Shown piece by piece: positions 24,790-34,455 of a stretch of 64,000 nt of DNA (position 1 is its first letter; the number at the start of each line of letters is the position of its first letter). The DNA lies in NCBI GenBank assembly GCA_019510185.1, contig JAEKKV010000015.1:1-64000 (forward strand), given 5' to 3'. The notes beneath the pieces were generated by a model that was given only the letters and a program-made list of their open reading frames with translations, was not told where the DNA came from and ran no database searches. The stretch comes from Verrucomicrobiota bacterium. GTDB lineage: Bacteria; Verrucomicrobiota; Verrucomicrobiia; Opitutales; Opitutaceae. A program made the position numbers and the translations under genes.

Positions 24790-27522
24790 TTAGCCGAGGA
24801 CTTCGGCGAGCTTGGCGACGTCCTTGCCGCCGCCCATGGCAAAGTCGGGCTTGCCGCCGCCCTTGCCGCCGAGTTGGGCGGTGAGGGCACTGATGGTCTT
24901 GCCGGCCTGGTGACCGGCCTTGATCGCGGCGGGCGAGGAGAAGGCGACGAGGGAAACTTTGTCGCCGAACGCGGCGCCCAGCACGACGACGCCTTCGCCG
25001 ATCTTGGCGAGGACTTGCGCGCCGATTTCGCGAAGGGACTCGGGAGCGTCCACCACCACGACGGCGGAGACGAACTTGAGACCGTCCTTGTCTTTGGCTT
25101 TGGCGGAAAGATCCTCCGCGAGAGCGGCGGCGGCGCGTTGCTCGAACGCTCTCAGCTTTTTCTCGGTCTCGGCTTTTTGCGCGAGCAGGGCGTCGAGTTT
25201 CTGATCGAGCTGGCCGACGGTGACGCCGACCTTGGCGGCGAGGCCGGCGAGGCGGGTCTGCTCGGCGGAAACGAAATCATAGGCGGCCTGACCGGCGACG
25301 GCCTCGATGCGGCGGGTGCCGGCGGCGACCGCGCCTTCGCTCAGGATTTTGAAAAGGCCGATCTCGCCGGTGGTGGCGACGTGGGTGCCGCCGCAGAGCT
25401 CGCGGCTGTAGCCGCCGATATCCACCACGCGGACGAGCTTGCCGTATTTCTCGCCAAAGAAGGCGAGGGTGCCCTCGGGTTTCTTGTCGAATTCGGTCTC
25501 GTAGCTCTCGACCTGGGCATTGTCGAGGATGCGGGCGTTGACGAGTTGCTCGATCTCGCGGAGCTGCGCGGGAGCGATGGCTTCGAAGTGCGCGAAGTCG
25601 AAGCGCATGCGGTCGGGGGCGTTGAGCGAACCGGCCTGGCGGACGTGCGTGCCGAGCGTCTGGCGAAGGGCGAAGTTGAGCAGGTGGGTGACCGTGTGGT
25701 GGCGGTTGATCGCGCGACGGCGGAGGGCGTCCACCGCGAGGGTCGCGGCGGGATTTGCGGGCTGCGCGTTGAGAGCGGAGGAGGCGGCGAGCTTGTGGAG
25801 GTAGCGGCCGCTCTTGTCTTTGATGGTGTCGACAATCTCAAAGGTGTCGCCGTCGAGGACAACGGTGCCGCGGTCACCGAGCTGGCCGCCCATTTCGGCG
25901 TAGAAGGGAGTCTGGTCGAAGACGAGGTAGGTGTCCTTTTCCGTTTTGACGACGTCGACGAGCTGCGCAGTGGCGGTGAGCGCGGTGTAGCCGAGGAAAA
26001 CGGTGGGTTTTTGATCGACGATTTCGCCTTCAGTGGCGGCGACGACGATTTCCTTTTTCTGGGCGGCGCGAGCGCGGGCGCGCTGGGCTTCCATGAGGCG
26101 TTCGAACTCGGCGGTATCGACGGTAAGGCCGCGCTCGGTGGCGAGGAGCTGCGTCATGTCGAGGGGAAAGCCGTAGGTGTCGTAGAGCTGGAAGGCTAGA
26201 TCACCGCTAATCGACGGAGGAGTGGGATTGGTGCCCTGCGCGGCAGCAGCCACGAACTGTAGATTTTGATAAGATTTATCGAAAATATCTAGACCACGAT
26301 CGAGCGTGCGTCCGAACGACTCCTCTTCGCTGCGGATCACGCGGCGGATGATGTCCTGGCGCTCTTTCAGTTCGGGGAAGACGTTGCCCAAAGATTCGAC
26401 GACGGGGGCGACGAGTTGTTCGAAGAAGCCTGTCGGTAGTTTCAGCTTGGTTCCGTAAAGAATACCGCGGCGGAGGATGCGACGGATGACGTAGTTGCGG
26501 CCTTCATTGCCGGGCATGATGCCGTCGGCAATGGCGCAGCTGATCGTGCGGGCGTGATCGGCGAGGACGCGGAAGGCGATGTCGATGTTCTCCTGCTCGG
26601 TGAGGCCTTCGCGCTTGGTGGGGACGGTTTCGCGGTAGGTCTTGCCGGAGAGCTCGGCGACTTTCTTGAAGAGCGGAGCAAAGACGTCGGCGTTGTAGTT
26701 GGAGGGCTCGCGGTCGAAATTTTTAAAACCGTTGGTCGTGGCGTGAATGCCGGCGACGCGTTCGAAACCCATGCCGGTGTCGACGTGCTTGGCGGCGAGC
26801 GGTGAGAAGGTGCCGTCGGCGTTGGCGTTGAACTGGATGAAAACGTGATTCCAGATTTCGATGCAGCGGGGCGAGGAGCTGTTCACCAGCGCGCGGCCGG
26901 CGGCTTCGTCGTTGTCGGGAAGAAGATTGAAATGGATTTCGGAGCAGGGGCCGCAGGGGCCGGTGTCGCCCATCTGCCAGAAGTTGTCCTTGCGGTTGCC
27001 GTGGACGATGTGGATGGCGGGATCGAGGCCCTCGGCCTGGAAGAGTTCGGTCCAGATGGCGGCGGCCTCGTGATCGAATTCGGAGGGGTCGCCGGGCTTG
27101 GGGGCGTAGACGGTGGCGAAGAGGCGCTTGGCGGGAATGCCCCAGACCTTCGTCAGCAGGTGCCAGCCCCAGGTGAGCGACTCTTTCTTGAAGTAGTCGC
27201 CGAAGGACCAGTTGCCCAGCATTTCGAAGAGCGTGTGGTGGTAGGTGTCGTAGCCAACGTCTTCGAGGTCGTTGTGTTTGCCGCCGGCGCGGATGCATTT
27301 CTGGGTATCGGCGGCGCGAGTGTCCTTGGCGGGGCGGGCGCCGGCCCATTTCGACACGTCGGCGGGTTTGTCACCGAGGAAGATCGGCACGAACTGGTTC
27401 ATGCCGGCATTAGTGAAGAGCAGTCCGGGCGAGTCCGGCAGCAGCGACGACGAGGGGACGATCGTGTGGCCTTGCGAGGCGAAGAAATCGAGGAAGGACT
27501 GGCGGATCTCGGCGGAAGTCAT
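24790..27522 (-). CDS. alaS: Alanine-tRNA ligase
   Basis: A 910-residue class II synthetase. The aminoacylation core begins at the N-terminus (FASQGHTIVPSSSLLP; NAGMNQFVPIFLG), with AGGKHNDLEDVG and GDTGPCGPCSEIHF. The editing domain has HHTVTHLLNFALR (HxxxH) and CGGTHVATTGEIG (CxxxH), the zinc site that clears Ser-tRNA(Ala). A C-terminal DHHA1/C-Ala region ends with GGKGGGKPDFAMGGG. All expected parts are present. Divergent from the sensor kinase operon with about 210 bases between. Confidence 0.97.
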   Translation of the reverse strand: MTSAEIRQSFLDFFASQGHTIVPSSSLLPDSPGLLFTNAGMNQFVPIFLGDKPADVSKWAGARPAKDTRAADTQKCIRAGGKHNDLEDVGYDTYHHTLFEMLGNWSFGDYFKKESLTWGWHLLTKVWGIPAKRLFATVYAPKPGDPSEFDHEAAAIWTELFQAEGLDPAIHIVHGNRKDNFWQMGDTGPCGPCSEIHFNLLPDNDEAAGRALVNSSSPRCIEIWNHVFIQFNANADGTFSPLAAKHVDTGMGFERVAGIHATTNGFKNFDREPSNYNADVFAPLFKKVAELSGKTYRETVPTKREGLTEQENIDIAFRVLADHARTISCAIADGIMPGNEGRNYVIRRILRRGILYGTKLKLPTGFFEQLVAPVVESLGNVFPELKERQDIIRRVIRSEEESFGRTLDRGLDIFDKSYQNLQFVAAAAQGTNPTPPSISGDLAFQLYDTYGFPLDMTQLLATERGLTVDTAEFERLMEAQRARARAAQKKEIVVAATEGEIVDQKPTVFLGYTALTATAQLVDVVKTEKDTYLVFDQTPFYAEMGGQLGDRGTVVLDGDTFEIVDTIKDKSGRYLHKLAASSALNAQPANPAATLAVDALRRRAINRHHTVTHLLNFALRQTLGTHVRQAGSLNAPDRMRFDFAHFEAIAPAQLREIEQLVNARILDNAQVESYETEFDKKPEGTLAFFGEKYGKLVRVVDIGGYSRELCGGTHVATTGEIGLFKILSEGAVAAGTRRIEAVAGQAAYDFVSAEQTRLAGLAAKVGVTVGQLDQKLDALLAQKAETEKKLRAFEQRAAAALAEDLSAKAKDKDGLKFVSAVVVVDAPESLREIGAQVLAKIGEGVVVLGAAFGDKVSLVAFSSPAAIKAGHQAGKTISALTAQLGGKGGGKPDFAMGGGKDVAKLAEVLG

Positions 27523-27671
27523 GAAGCGGGTGTCGGCGGGAGCAAAGCGTGATCGATAAAGGGAACGGGAGAGCTAAAAGACCGAAACGGGGCGGGAAAA
27601 GGCTTTTCTCCATCCTTGCTCAACCCGATCGCGGTCACAGGCGGGAGATAACTCACGCGCGGTAATAGAGC

Positions 27672-27701
27672 TTGATAAGGTAAATGCGTGGCAATTGTAT
27701 T
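27672..27701 (+). promoter_or_regulatory. Candidate promoter of the sensor kinase operon
   Basis: TTGATA at 27672-27677, an 18-base spacer and TGTATT at 27696-27701 (5 of 6 and 4 of 6 matches to sigma-70). A transcript from here would begin near 27708 and supports the ATG at 27733 over the in-frame GTG at 27688. Confidence 0.35.
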
Positions 27702-27732
27702 TTGTGCGCAGGATGGCCAAGCAGGGTCGCCT

Positions 27733-30234
27733 ATGAATTACCCCATAATTCCGTCCTCTGGAGCTGATTTCGAACGAGAGTTTACGTCTGCTGAAAAATT
27801 GGACTTTTCGTCAATCAGCGAGAACGGGAAAGCAGGCGCCGGCTCTCGGCAAGACAGGCCCCATTTCAGGTGGGTTCGTGGACTTCCGCGACTATTCGGT
27901 GCTCTCACGGTCTTGGTCGGCGCGCTCGTGCTGTTGGGATGGTGGGGAGATATCGGCAGTCTGCGGACCATTCTGCCGGGTCTGGCGTCGATGAAGTTCA
28001 ACACCGCGCTTTGCTTCGTGCTCGCGGGATTGGCCTTGAGCTTTCAGCAGCCGTCGGGCGCTTCGTCGGTGGCGGGTGTGGGCGGCTGGCGGCGGGCGAG
28101 TCTGGTGGGATGCGGCGCGATCATCGCGGCGATGGGGTTGGTTAATCTGGCCGAACACGCATTCTCCTGGGATCTCCGGATCGACCAGTTGTTCTTCCGG
28201 GTGGCCGGAACCGAGGCGCTGGTGGCCTTTCCGGGGCGGATGTCGCCGGCGACGGCCTTTAACTTTTTTTTGGGGGGGACGGCGTTATGCCTGCTCGGTG
28301 TCCGCCGCGGCGGACGGGTGATTCCCTGGCTGGCGTTGACGGTGGGGCTGGTCGCCTTTCTGGCGGTGATCGGCTACCTGTACGGCGTGCATTCGCTCTA
28401 CGCGATCCAGCCGTTTTCGAGCATGGCGGCTCATACGGCGGTTCTGTTTCTCCTCGTGGCGGCGGGCCTGTATTTGCTTTGTCCCGACCAGACCCTGCTG
28501 GAAATGTTGCTGAGCGGCCGGCCGGCCGGGGTGCTGGCGAGGCACCTGCTGCCGACGTCGTTGATCATGCCGGTCGTTTTCGGCTGGCTCCGGCTCAAGG
28601 GCCAGGAGGCGGGCTGGTATGATCTGTCCTTCGGCGTGGCGCTTTTGACGCTGTCCAGCGTCACGATTTTCCTGGTGCTGGTCGTCGGTTGCATGCGGAT
28701 GATCGAGCGGGCGGATATCGAGCGGCGCAAAGCGGAGCAGATCAACCGGCAGTTTGCCGCGATCGTGGCTTCCACCGACGACACCATTATCAGCAAGACC
28801 CTCGACGGCGTGATCACGAGTTGGAATTTCGGGGCGGAAAAGATGTTCGGTTATTCGGCTTCCGAGGCGGTAGGACACCGCATTCCCCTGTTAATCCCGG
28901 AGGATCGCCGGGACGAGGAGCCGATGATCATCGAGAAAATAAGACGGGGCGAGCGGGTGAGCCATTATGAAACCGTGCGGCAAAGAAAGGACGGCAGCCT
29001 TGTCGACGTCTCGGTGACGATCTCGCCCATCCGGAACTCCGCGGGAAAAGTTGTCGGAGCCTCGAAAATCGCGCGCGAAATCACCGATCGAAAGATGGCG
29101 GAGGGGAAGCTGAAGGCCTCGCTCAAGGAAATCGGGGACCTGAAGGCGGCGCTGGACGAACACGCGATCGTTGCGATCACGAATCCGCAGGGGCGGATCA
29201 CGTACGTGAACGACAAGTTCTGCGCGATTTCGAAATACGGCCGGGAGGAGTTGCTGGGGCAGGATCATCGCATCATCAATTCAAGCCACCATTCGAAGGC
29301 GTTCATCCGGGACTTGTGGTCGACGATCACCCGCGGGCGGGTGTGGCACGGCGAGATCAAGAACAAGGCGAAGGACGGCTCGTTTTACTGGGTGGACACG
29401 ACCATCGTGCCGTTCCTCGACGACACGGGAAAACCTCGCCAATACGTGGCGATCCGCGCGGACATCACGGAGCGGAAGCGCGCGGAGGAAACCGTGCGAG
29501 AGCTCAATGCCGAACTCGAGCAGCGCGTGGCCGAGCGCACCGCGCAACTGGCGGACGCGAACCGGGAGCTGGAGGCGTTTTCGTATTCGGTGTCGCACGA
29601 TTTGCGGGCCCCGCTGCGCTCCGTCGACGGATTTTCCCAGGCGGTGATGGAAGATTTCGGATCGCAACTGCCGGAGGAGGGGCAGCGTTATCTGCGCATC
29701 ATCCGACTCGGCGCCCAGAAAATGGGGGCGTTGGTCGACGACCTGCTGGCGTTTTCACGGCTGGGCCGACAGGCGCTGAGCAAGCATCCGGTGGACATGA
29801 ACCGGCTGGTGCGGGCGACGCTGGAGGAACTGGGATCCCCCTGGCCGGACCGGCTTGTGGAGCTGCGTCTCAACGATCTTCCGCCGGGACGGGCCGATCC
29901 CGTCCTGTTGAAACAGGTGTGGACGAACCTGCTTTCCAATGCACTGAAGTACACGCGCAATCGCAGTCCGGCGGTGGTGGAGATCGGCCATAAAACCGAA
30001 AAGGGAGCGATGGTTTACTACGTGCGCGACAACGGGGCGGGCTTTGACATGCGCTATGCGGACAAGCTGTTCGGCGTGTTCCAGCGGTTGCATCGCATGG
30101 AGGATTACGAAGGCACGGGCGTGGGACTGGCCATCGTGCAGCGGGTGATCCACCGCCATGGCGGCCGCGTTTGGGCCGAGGCCGCGCCGGAGCAAGGGGC
30201 CGCTTTTTATTTTACCATCGAAAACCAATCATGA
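27733..30234 (+). CDS. Membrane PAS-PAS sensor histidine kinase
   Basis: An 833-residue kinase. Residues about 40-330 hold seven or so hydrophobic helices forming an unnamed membrane sensor. Two PAS domains follow: IVASTDDTIISKTLDGVI (about 345-450) and ALDEHAIVAITNPQGRI (about 470-590). The dimerisation domain has His622 in SYSVSHDLRAPLRSV, and the ATPase domain ends with YEGTGVGLAIVQRVIHRHGG. The kinase core is of the phytochrome-associated type. The start at 27733 was chosen because the upstream GTG lies before the likely promoter. It overlaps the receiver gene by 4 bases. Confidence 0.92.
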   Translation: MNYPIIPSSGADFEREFTSAEKLDFSSISENGKAGAGSRQDRPHFRWVRGLPRLFGALTVLVGALVLLGWWGDIGSLRTILPGLASMKFNTALCFVLAGLALSFQQPSGASSVAGVGGWRRASLVGCGAIIAAMGLVNLAEHAFSWDLRIDQLFFRVAGTEALVAFPGRMSPATAFNFFLGGTALCLLGVRRGGRVIPWLALTVGLVAFLAVIGYLYGVHSLYAIQPFSSMAAHTAVLFLLVAAGLYLLCPDQTLLEMLLSGRPAGVLARHLLPTSLIMPVVFGWLRLKGQEAGWYDLSFGVALLTLSSVTIFLVLVVGCMRMIERADIERRKAEQINRQFAAIVASTDDTIISKTLDGVITSWNFGAEKMFGYSASEAVGHRIPLLIPEDRRDEEPMIIEKIRRGERVSHYETVRQRKDGSLVDVSVTISPIRNSAGKVVGASKIAREITDRKMAEGKLKASLKEIGDLKAALDEHAIVAITNPQGRITYVNDKFCAISKYGREELLGQDHRIINSSHHSKAFIRDLWSTITRGRVWHGEIKNKAKDGSFYWVDTTIVPFLDDTGKPRQYVAIRADITERKRAEETVRELNAELEQRVAERTAQLADANRELEAFSYSVSHDLRAPLRSVDGFSQAVMEDFGSQLPEEGQRYLRIIRLGAQKMGALVDDLLAFSRLGRQALSKHPVDMNRLVRATLEELGSPWPDRLVELRLNDLPPGRADPVLLKQVWTNLLSNALKYTRNRSPAVVEIGHKTEKGAMVYYVRDNGAGFDMRYADKLFGVFQRLHRMEDYEGTGVGLAIVQRVIHRHGGRVWAEAAPEQGAAFYFTIENQS

Positions 30235-30683
30235 ACGAACTCAACGCCGTGGAGCTGCTGCTGGTGGAGGATAATCCGCAGGATCTGGAACTGACCTTGC
30301 GCGCCCTGAGAAAATCCAATTTCGCCAATCGCATCCATGTCGCCCGCGACGGCGCGGAAGCCTTGGACTTTCTTTTTGGCGAAGGCGCGCACGCGGGGCA
30401 GGGTGCGGGGCAAGTCTCCAAGGTGGTTCTGCTCGATCTCAAGCTGCCGAAGATCGACGGACTGGAGGTGTTGCGGCGCATGAAGGAAGATCCGCGGACG
30501 AAGAGCATCCCCGTGGTCATGCTGACGTCCTCGCGGGAGCAGCGCGATGTGATCGAGAGCTACAAGCTCGGGGTGAACAGCTACATCGTGAAACCCGTCG
30601 ATTTCGAGAGTTTCATGTCGGCCGTACATGAATTGGGCATGTACTGGCTGTTGCTCAACCAACCGTCCAAGGGGGAACGCTGA
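30231..30683 (+). CDS. Rcp1-like single-domain response regulator
   Basis: A 150-residue receiver with phosphoacceptor Asp69 in VVLLDLKLPKIDG, switch Thr in VMLTSSREQRD and Lys in YIVKPVDFESF. The insert after helix 2 (FLFGEGAHAGQG) and the long final helix (GMYWLLLNQP) are marks of the Rcp1 family that pairs with phytochrome-type kinases. Translation is coupled to the kinase gene (ATGA). It has no output domain, so it may pass phosphate to other proteins. Confidence 0.94.
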   Translation: MNELNAVELLLVEDNPQDLELTLRALRKSNFANRIHVARDGAEALDFLFGEGAHAGQGAGQVSKVVLLDLKLPKIDGLEVLRRMKEDPRTKSIPVVMLTSSREQRDVIESYKLGVNSYIVKPVDFESFMSAVHELGMYWLLLNQPSKGER

Positions 30684-30685
30684 TC

Positions 30686-33034
30686 ATGGGGCGGCCGCTG
30701 AAAGTACTTTTGGTCGAAGACCGGCCCGAGGATGCGGAGCTGGTGGTGACCGGCCTGCGCCGGGCGGGATTTGATCCCGCTTGGCGGCGGGTGGATGCGG
30801 AGGCGGATTATCTTGAACACCTAAACGAGGGGCTCGACCTCGTCCTGTCGGATTATGTGATGCCGGGATTCAGCGGATTGCGGGCGCTTGAGCTGCTCAA
30901 GAAACTGGGTCTGCACGTGCCGTTCATCATCATTTCCGGCACCATCGGCGAGGAGACCGCGGTGGCGGCAATGAAGGAAGGCGCGGCGGATTATCTACTG
31001 AAGGACCGGCTGGCGCGTCTGGGTCCTGCGGTGGTCCATGCGCTGGAGCAAAGCCGGATGCGCCGCGAGCGCCGCCAAGCCGCGGAGGACATTGCGCGGG
31101 TACAGGCCCGTTACCGGGGGATTTTCGAGAACGCCATCGAGGGCATCTACCAAACGACGCTGGAGGGGCGCATCATCGCCGCGAATCCCGCGCTGGCGCG
31201 CATCACGGGCTACGCCTCACCGGAGGCGCTCATTGCAGGCGTCACGAATATCGCGAAGGATCTCTACGCCGACCCCAAAGCGCGTGATGAGTTGCAACGG
31301 CGGTTGCTCGACCGGGGGGTGGTGAAGGGCTTCGAGACGCAGATACGGCGCAAGGACGGAGAACTGATCTGGGTTTCCATCAACGCCCGCGCCGTGCTCG
31401 ACGAGCAGGGGGTGCTTTGTCAGGAGGGGTCACTGGAGGACATCACGGAGCGCAAGCGGGCGGAGGAGCAGCTGCATTTGAGCGAGGAACGTTTCCGCCA
31501 GCTCGCGGAGAACATTCACGAGGTTTTCTGGATTTCCGATCTCAGCAACAACGGCGTGCTCTATGTGAGCCCGGCTTACGAAACCGTATGGGGGCGCAGC
31601 TGCGAAAGTCTTTACGCCGATCCCAATGCCTGGCTCGAAGCGGTTCACCCGGAGGATCGCGAGCGTGTCGCCCAGGCCGTCCTGAACAAAAAAAACAGCG
31701 ACAAGTACGACGAGATCTATCGCATCGTGCGGCCGGACGGGGCGCTGCGCTGGATTCACGACCGGGCCTTTCCCATTCGCGATGCCGCGGGACGGGCCTA
31801 TCGGTTTGCGGGAACGGCGGAGGATATCACCGAGCGGCATCAGTTGGAGATGCAGTTTCGACAGGCGCAAAAAATGGAGGCCATCGGCACACTGGCCGGC
31901 GGCATCGCGCATGATTTCAACAACATCCTGGGCGCGATTATCGGCTACACCGAAATGGCCCGCATGTGCGTGAAGGAATCTCCCGAGGCGGACGAGTATC
32001 TGGGCGCGGTCCTGAAAGGCGCGCAACGGGCGGCCTCGCTGGTGCGGCAGATTCTGGCCTTTGGCCGGCAACGGGAGCAACAGCGGTCAGTCGTGCAGCT
32101 CCGGCATGTGGTGGCGGAACCGCTGGAATTGTTGCGGGCAACCATTCCGGCTTCGATTGAATGCAGAGTGTCGCTCGCCAAGGACGTGCCCACCGTGCTG
32201 GCGGACGCCACCCAGGTTCACCAGGTCGTCATGAATCTCTGCACCAACGCGGTGCATGCGATGAAGAGCCGTCCCGGACGTCTGGAGGTGACGCTGGAGG
32301 AGTTCACGGTGGACATGCACTTGGCCGAGACGAATCCGCACCTGCGTCCCGGGCCATATGTGCGGCTGTCGGTGTCCGACACGGGGTGCGGCATGGACGC
32401 GGCGACATTGGAGCGGATCTTCGAACCGTTTTTCACGACCAAGACTCCGGGCGAGGGCACGGGGCTGGGGCTTTCGGTCGTGCATGGAATCATGCGCAAT
32501 CATGACGGGGCCATCACCGTCTACAGCCAGCCGGGCGAGGGCACGACCTTCCGCCTCTATTTTCCCGTGCATGGTCAGGAAGCCGAGACCGAGGCACCGA
32601 CGGCGCGGGCGGCTCCTCCGCGGGGACACGGAGAACGCATTCTGTTCGTCGATGACGAAATGTCGCTGGTTCATCTCGGCCAAGTCATCCTCGAGGAACT
32701 GGGCTATGTGGTGACCATCAGCACCAATCCGATGGAGGCGATCGCTTCAGTCCGCGCGGATCCCACCGCTTTCGATCTGGTCGTCACCGATCTGACCATG
32801 CCCTACCTGTCGGGCACCGATCTTGCCCGGCTGATTTTTCAACAACGGCCGGACCTGCCGGTCATTCTTGTCACCGGCTACACGGCCAATCTGACCACCG
32901 AAAGCGTGCGTGCGCTGGGTATTCAGGAAATGCTTTTCAAACCGCTGACGCTTCAGGTCCTGGGGGAGGCGGTCCATCGCGTGTTCGCGAAGAAAAACGC
33001 GGTTCCGGCCGGAGGGCCGGGGAAAAGAAAGTGA
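30686..33034 (+). CDS. Hybrid histidine kinase (REC-PAS-PAS-HK-REC)
   Basis: A 782-residue soluble hybrid kinase beginning 2 bases after the receiver gene. Order: receiver (1-125, DYVMPGFSGL); PAS (about 145-260, GIFENAIEGIYQTTLEGRI); PAS (about 270-390, HEVFWISDLSNNGVLYVS); HisKA with His409 in GGIAHDFNNILGAIIGY; ATPase (GTGLGLSVVHGIM); and a final receiver (about 655-775, VTDLTMPYLSGTDLA). With the two genes upstream it can form a phosphorelay. No DNA-binding output is encoded here. A long GC hairpin lies just after the stop. Confidence 0.94.
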   Translation: MGRPLKVLLVEDRPEDAELVVTGLRRAGFDPAWRRVDAEADYLEHLNEGLDLVLSDYVMPGFSGLRALELLKKLGLHVPFIIISGTIGEETAVAAMKEGAADYLLKDRLARLGPAVVHALEQSRMRRERRQAAEDIARVQARYRGIFENAIEGIYQTTLEGRIIAANPALARITGYASPEALIAGVTNIAKDLYADPKARDELQRRLLDRGVVKGFETQIRRKDGELIWVSINARAVLDEQGVLCQEGSLEDITERKRAEEQLHLSEERFRQLAENIHEVFWISDLSNNGVLYVSPAYETVWGRSCESLYADPNAWLEAVHPEDRERVAQAVLNKKNSDKYDEIYRIVRPDGALRWIHDRAFPIRDAAGRAYRFAGTAEDITERHQLEMQFRQAQKMEAIGTLAGGIAHDFNNILGAIIGYTEMARMCVKESPEADEYLGAVLKGAQRAASLVRQILAFGRQREQQRSVVQLRHVVAEPLELLRATIPASIECRVSLAKDVPTVLADATQVHQVVMNLCTNAVHAMKSRPGRLEVTLEEFTVDMHLAETNPHLRPGPYVRLSVSDTGCGMDAATLERIFEPFFTTKTPGEGTGLGLSVVHGIMRNHDGAITVYSQPGEGTTFRLYFPVHGQEAETEAPTARAAPPRGHGERILFVDDEMSLVHLGQVILEELGYVVTISTNPMEAIASVRADPTAFDLVVTDLTMPYLSGTDLARLIFQQRPDLPVILVTGYTANLTTESVRALGIQEMLFKPLTLQVLGEAVHRVFAKKNAVPAGGPGKRK

Positions 33035-33040
33035 GCCGAA

Positions 33041-33073
33041 CGGCGGAGGACGCGTCCCGGGCGTCCTCCACCG
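33041..33073. terminator. GC-rich hairpin between convergent genes
   Basis: A perfect 9-bp stem GGAGGACGC/GCGTCCTCC with a 7-base loop, extended by CGG/CCG after one mismatch. It lies between the hybrid kinase stop and the leuB stop. There is no T run on either side, so it is a possible bidirectional, Rho-assisted end rather than a classical terminator. Confidence 0.5.
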
Positions 33074-33082
33074 TTGCGCGCC

Positions 33083-34186
33083 TCAGAGGTTCTTGATGAT
33101 GGCGTCGGCCATCGCCTTGGTGCCGACGGACGGCTTGCCAAACGCGATGTCACCGGTGCGGATGCCGTCGGTGGCGACGGTTTTGCGGACGGCGGCCTCG
33201 ATTTTCGCGGCGAGGGCGTCGAGGCCGAAGCTGTAGCGCAGCATGAGGGCGACGGAGAGAACTTGGGCGCAGGGATTGGCGACACCCTTGCCCGCGATAT
33301 CGGGAGCGGTGCCGCCGGCGGGTTCAAAAAGACCGAAGGGCAGGCCGAGGGAGTTTTTCCCGGTGCCGAGCGAGGCGGACGAGAGCATGCCGAGGGAACC
33401 GCAGATGACGGCCATCTCGTCGGAGAGAATGTCGCCGAACATGTTTTCGGTGAAGAGCACGTCGAACTGATTGGGATCGCGGGCGAGCTGCATCGCGGCG
33501 TTGTCCACGTACATGTGGCTCAGCGCGAGGTCGGGGTGATGTTTTGCGAAATAGGCGGTGACGACCTTGCGCCAGAGGACGGAGGTTTCGAGAACGTTGG
33601 CCTTGTCCACGGAGCACACGCGCTTGCCGCGGGCGCGGGCGGTGACGGCGGCGACCTCGGCGATGCGCTCGATCTCGGAGGTTTTGTAAACCATCGTGTC
33701 GATCGCCTGCTGCTCGCCGTTTTCGAGCGTGGTGGTGGTCTTGGGCAGACCGAAGTAGATGCCGCCGGTCAGTTCGCGGATGCAGACGATGTCGATGCCG
33801 TTGGGGATGCGCTCGACCTTCAGCGGAGAGGCGTCGAGGAGATCCTTGTAGAGGAGGCCGGGACGGATGTTGGCGAAGAGATTGAAGGCTTTGCGCAGGG
33901 GAAGCAGCGCGGCGCGCTCGGGTTGCTCCTTGGGAGGAAGCTTTTCCCATTTGGGGCCGCCGACGGAACCGAAGAGAATGGCGTCGGCCTGTTGGCAGAG
34001 CGCGAGTGTGGAGTCGGGGAGGGCCTTGCCGTGATTGTCGATGCCGGCGCCGCCTACGTCGGCGATCTGGTAGGACAGGGTGAGGTTTTCCTGCTTGGCG
34101 ACGTGCTCCAGCACGCGCAGGGCCTCGGTCATGACCTCGGGTCCGATGTAGTCTCCAGGAAGAACGGCGAATTTAAGAGTCGGCAT
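33083..34186 (-). CDS. leuB: 3-isopropylmalate dehydrogenase
   Basis: A 367-residue NAD-dependent decarboxylating dehydrogenase of leucine synthesis. Motifs: VLPGDYIGPEVMTEAL at the N-terminus, FGSVGGPKWEKLP, LRKAFNLFANIRP, VRELTGGIYFG-like text (IRELTGGIYFGLPK), DKANVLETSVLWRK and the NAD site FEPAGGTAPDIAGKGVANP. The start MPTLKFAVLPGDYIG is standard. leuC and leuD are not in the window. No leucine leader peptide or T-box is visible upstream. Confidence 0.96.
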   Translation of the reverse strand: MPTLKFAVLPGDYIGPEVMTEALRVLEHVAKQENLTLSYQIADVGGAGIDNHGKALPDSTLALCQQADAILFGSVGGPKWEKLPPKEQPERAALLPLRKAFNLFANIRPGLLYKDLLDASPLKVERIPNGIDIVCIRELTGGIYFGLPKTTTTLENGEQQAIDTMVYKTSEIERIAEVAAVTARARGKRVCSVDKANVLETSVLWRKVVTAYFAKHHPDLALSHMYVDNAAMQLARDPNQFDVLFTENMFGDILSDEMAVICGSLGMLSSASLGTGKNSLGLPFGLFEPAGGTAPDIAGKGVANPCAQVLSVALMLRYSFGLDALAAKIEAAVRKTVATDGIRTGDIAFGKPSVGTKAMADAIIKNL

Positions 34187-34334
34187 GGTGTGAGGGGCGA
34201 CGTTGGCAAGGCGCGGGCGGGGGAGGCAAGCCCGCCTTTGCTGCGATTGCGCGGGTCGAAAACGGGTCCTTGGGGTTGAAAGCAACAGCGAGGACGCCAC
34301 TTATAAAAATATCGAACATTGGCGTGCTGACTTC

Positions 34335-34455
34335 TTGACGTTGGCCCGGCTCCTGCTACCACTGAATCCGCTCCCGCTTAGCGGGGGCATTTTGGGGTAA
34401 CCTAGAAAGCAAATGGCCGGTCGCTTAGGGGTAGGCGACCGGCCAACTTATTTTT
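34335..34455 (+). ncRNA. Possible small RNA or attenuated leader upstream of the metallo-hydrolase gene
   Basis: TTGACG at 34335-34340, a 16-base spacer and TACCAC at 34357-34362 could be a weak promoter; the transcript would be about 85 bases and end at the strong hairpin plus T run near 34455. A stem CCCGC/GCGGG lies inside. No known RNA family is recognised. It could also be a leader with an attenuator for the gene starting at 34517. Confidence 0.3.
34415..34455 (+). terminator. Strong Rho-independent terminator before the metallo-hydrolase gene
   Basis: A perfect 10-bp stem GGCCGGTCGC/GCGACCGGCC with a 10-base loop, then AACTTATTTTT. No coding gene on the plus strand ends shortly before it, so it must end a short RNA or attenuate a leader. 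Confidence 0.85.

Noticed and set aside
27688..27732. GTG start 15 codons upstream for the sensor kinase
   Set aside because: It lies before the start expected from the promoter-like boxes at 27672-27701, and the added residues have no features.
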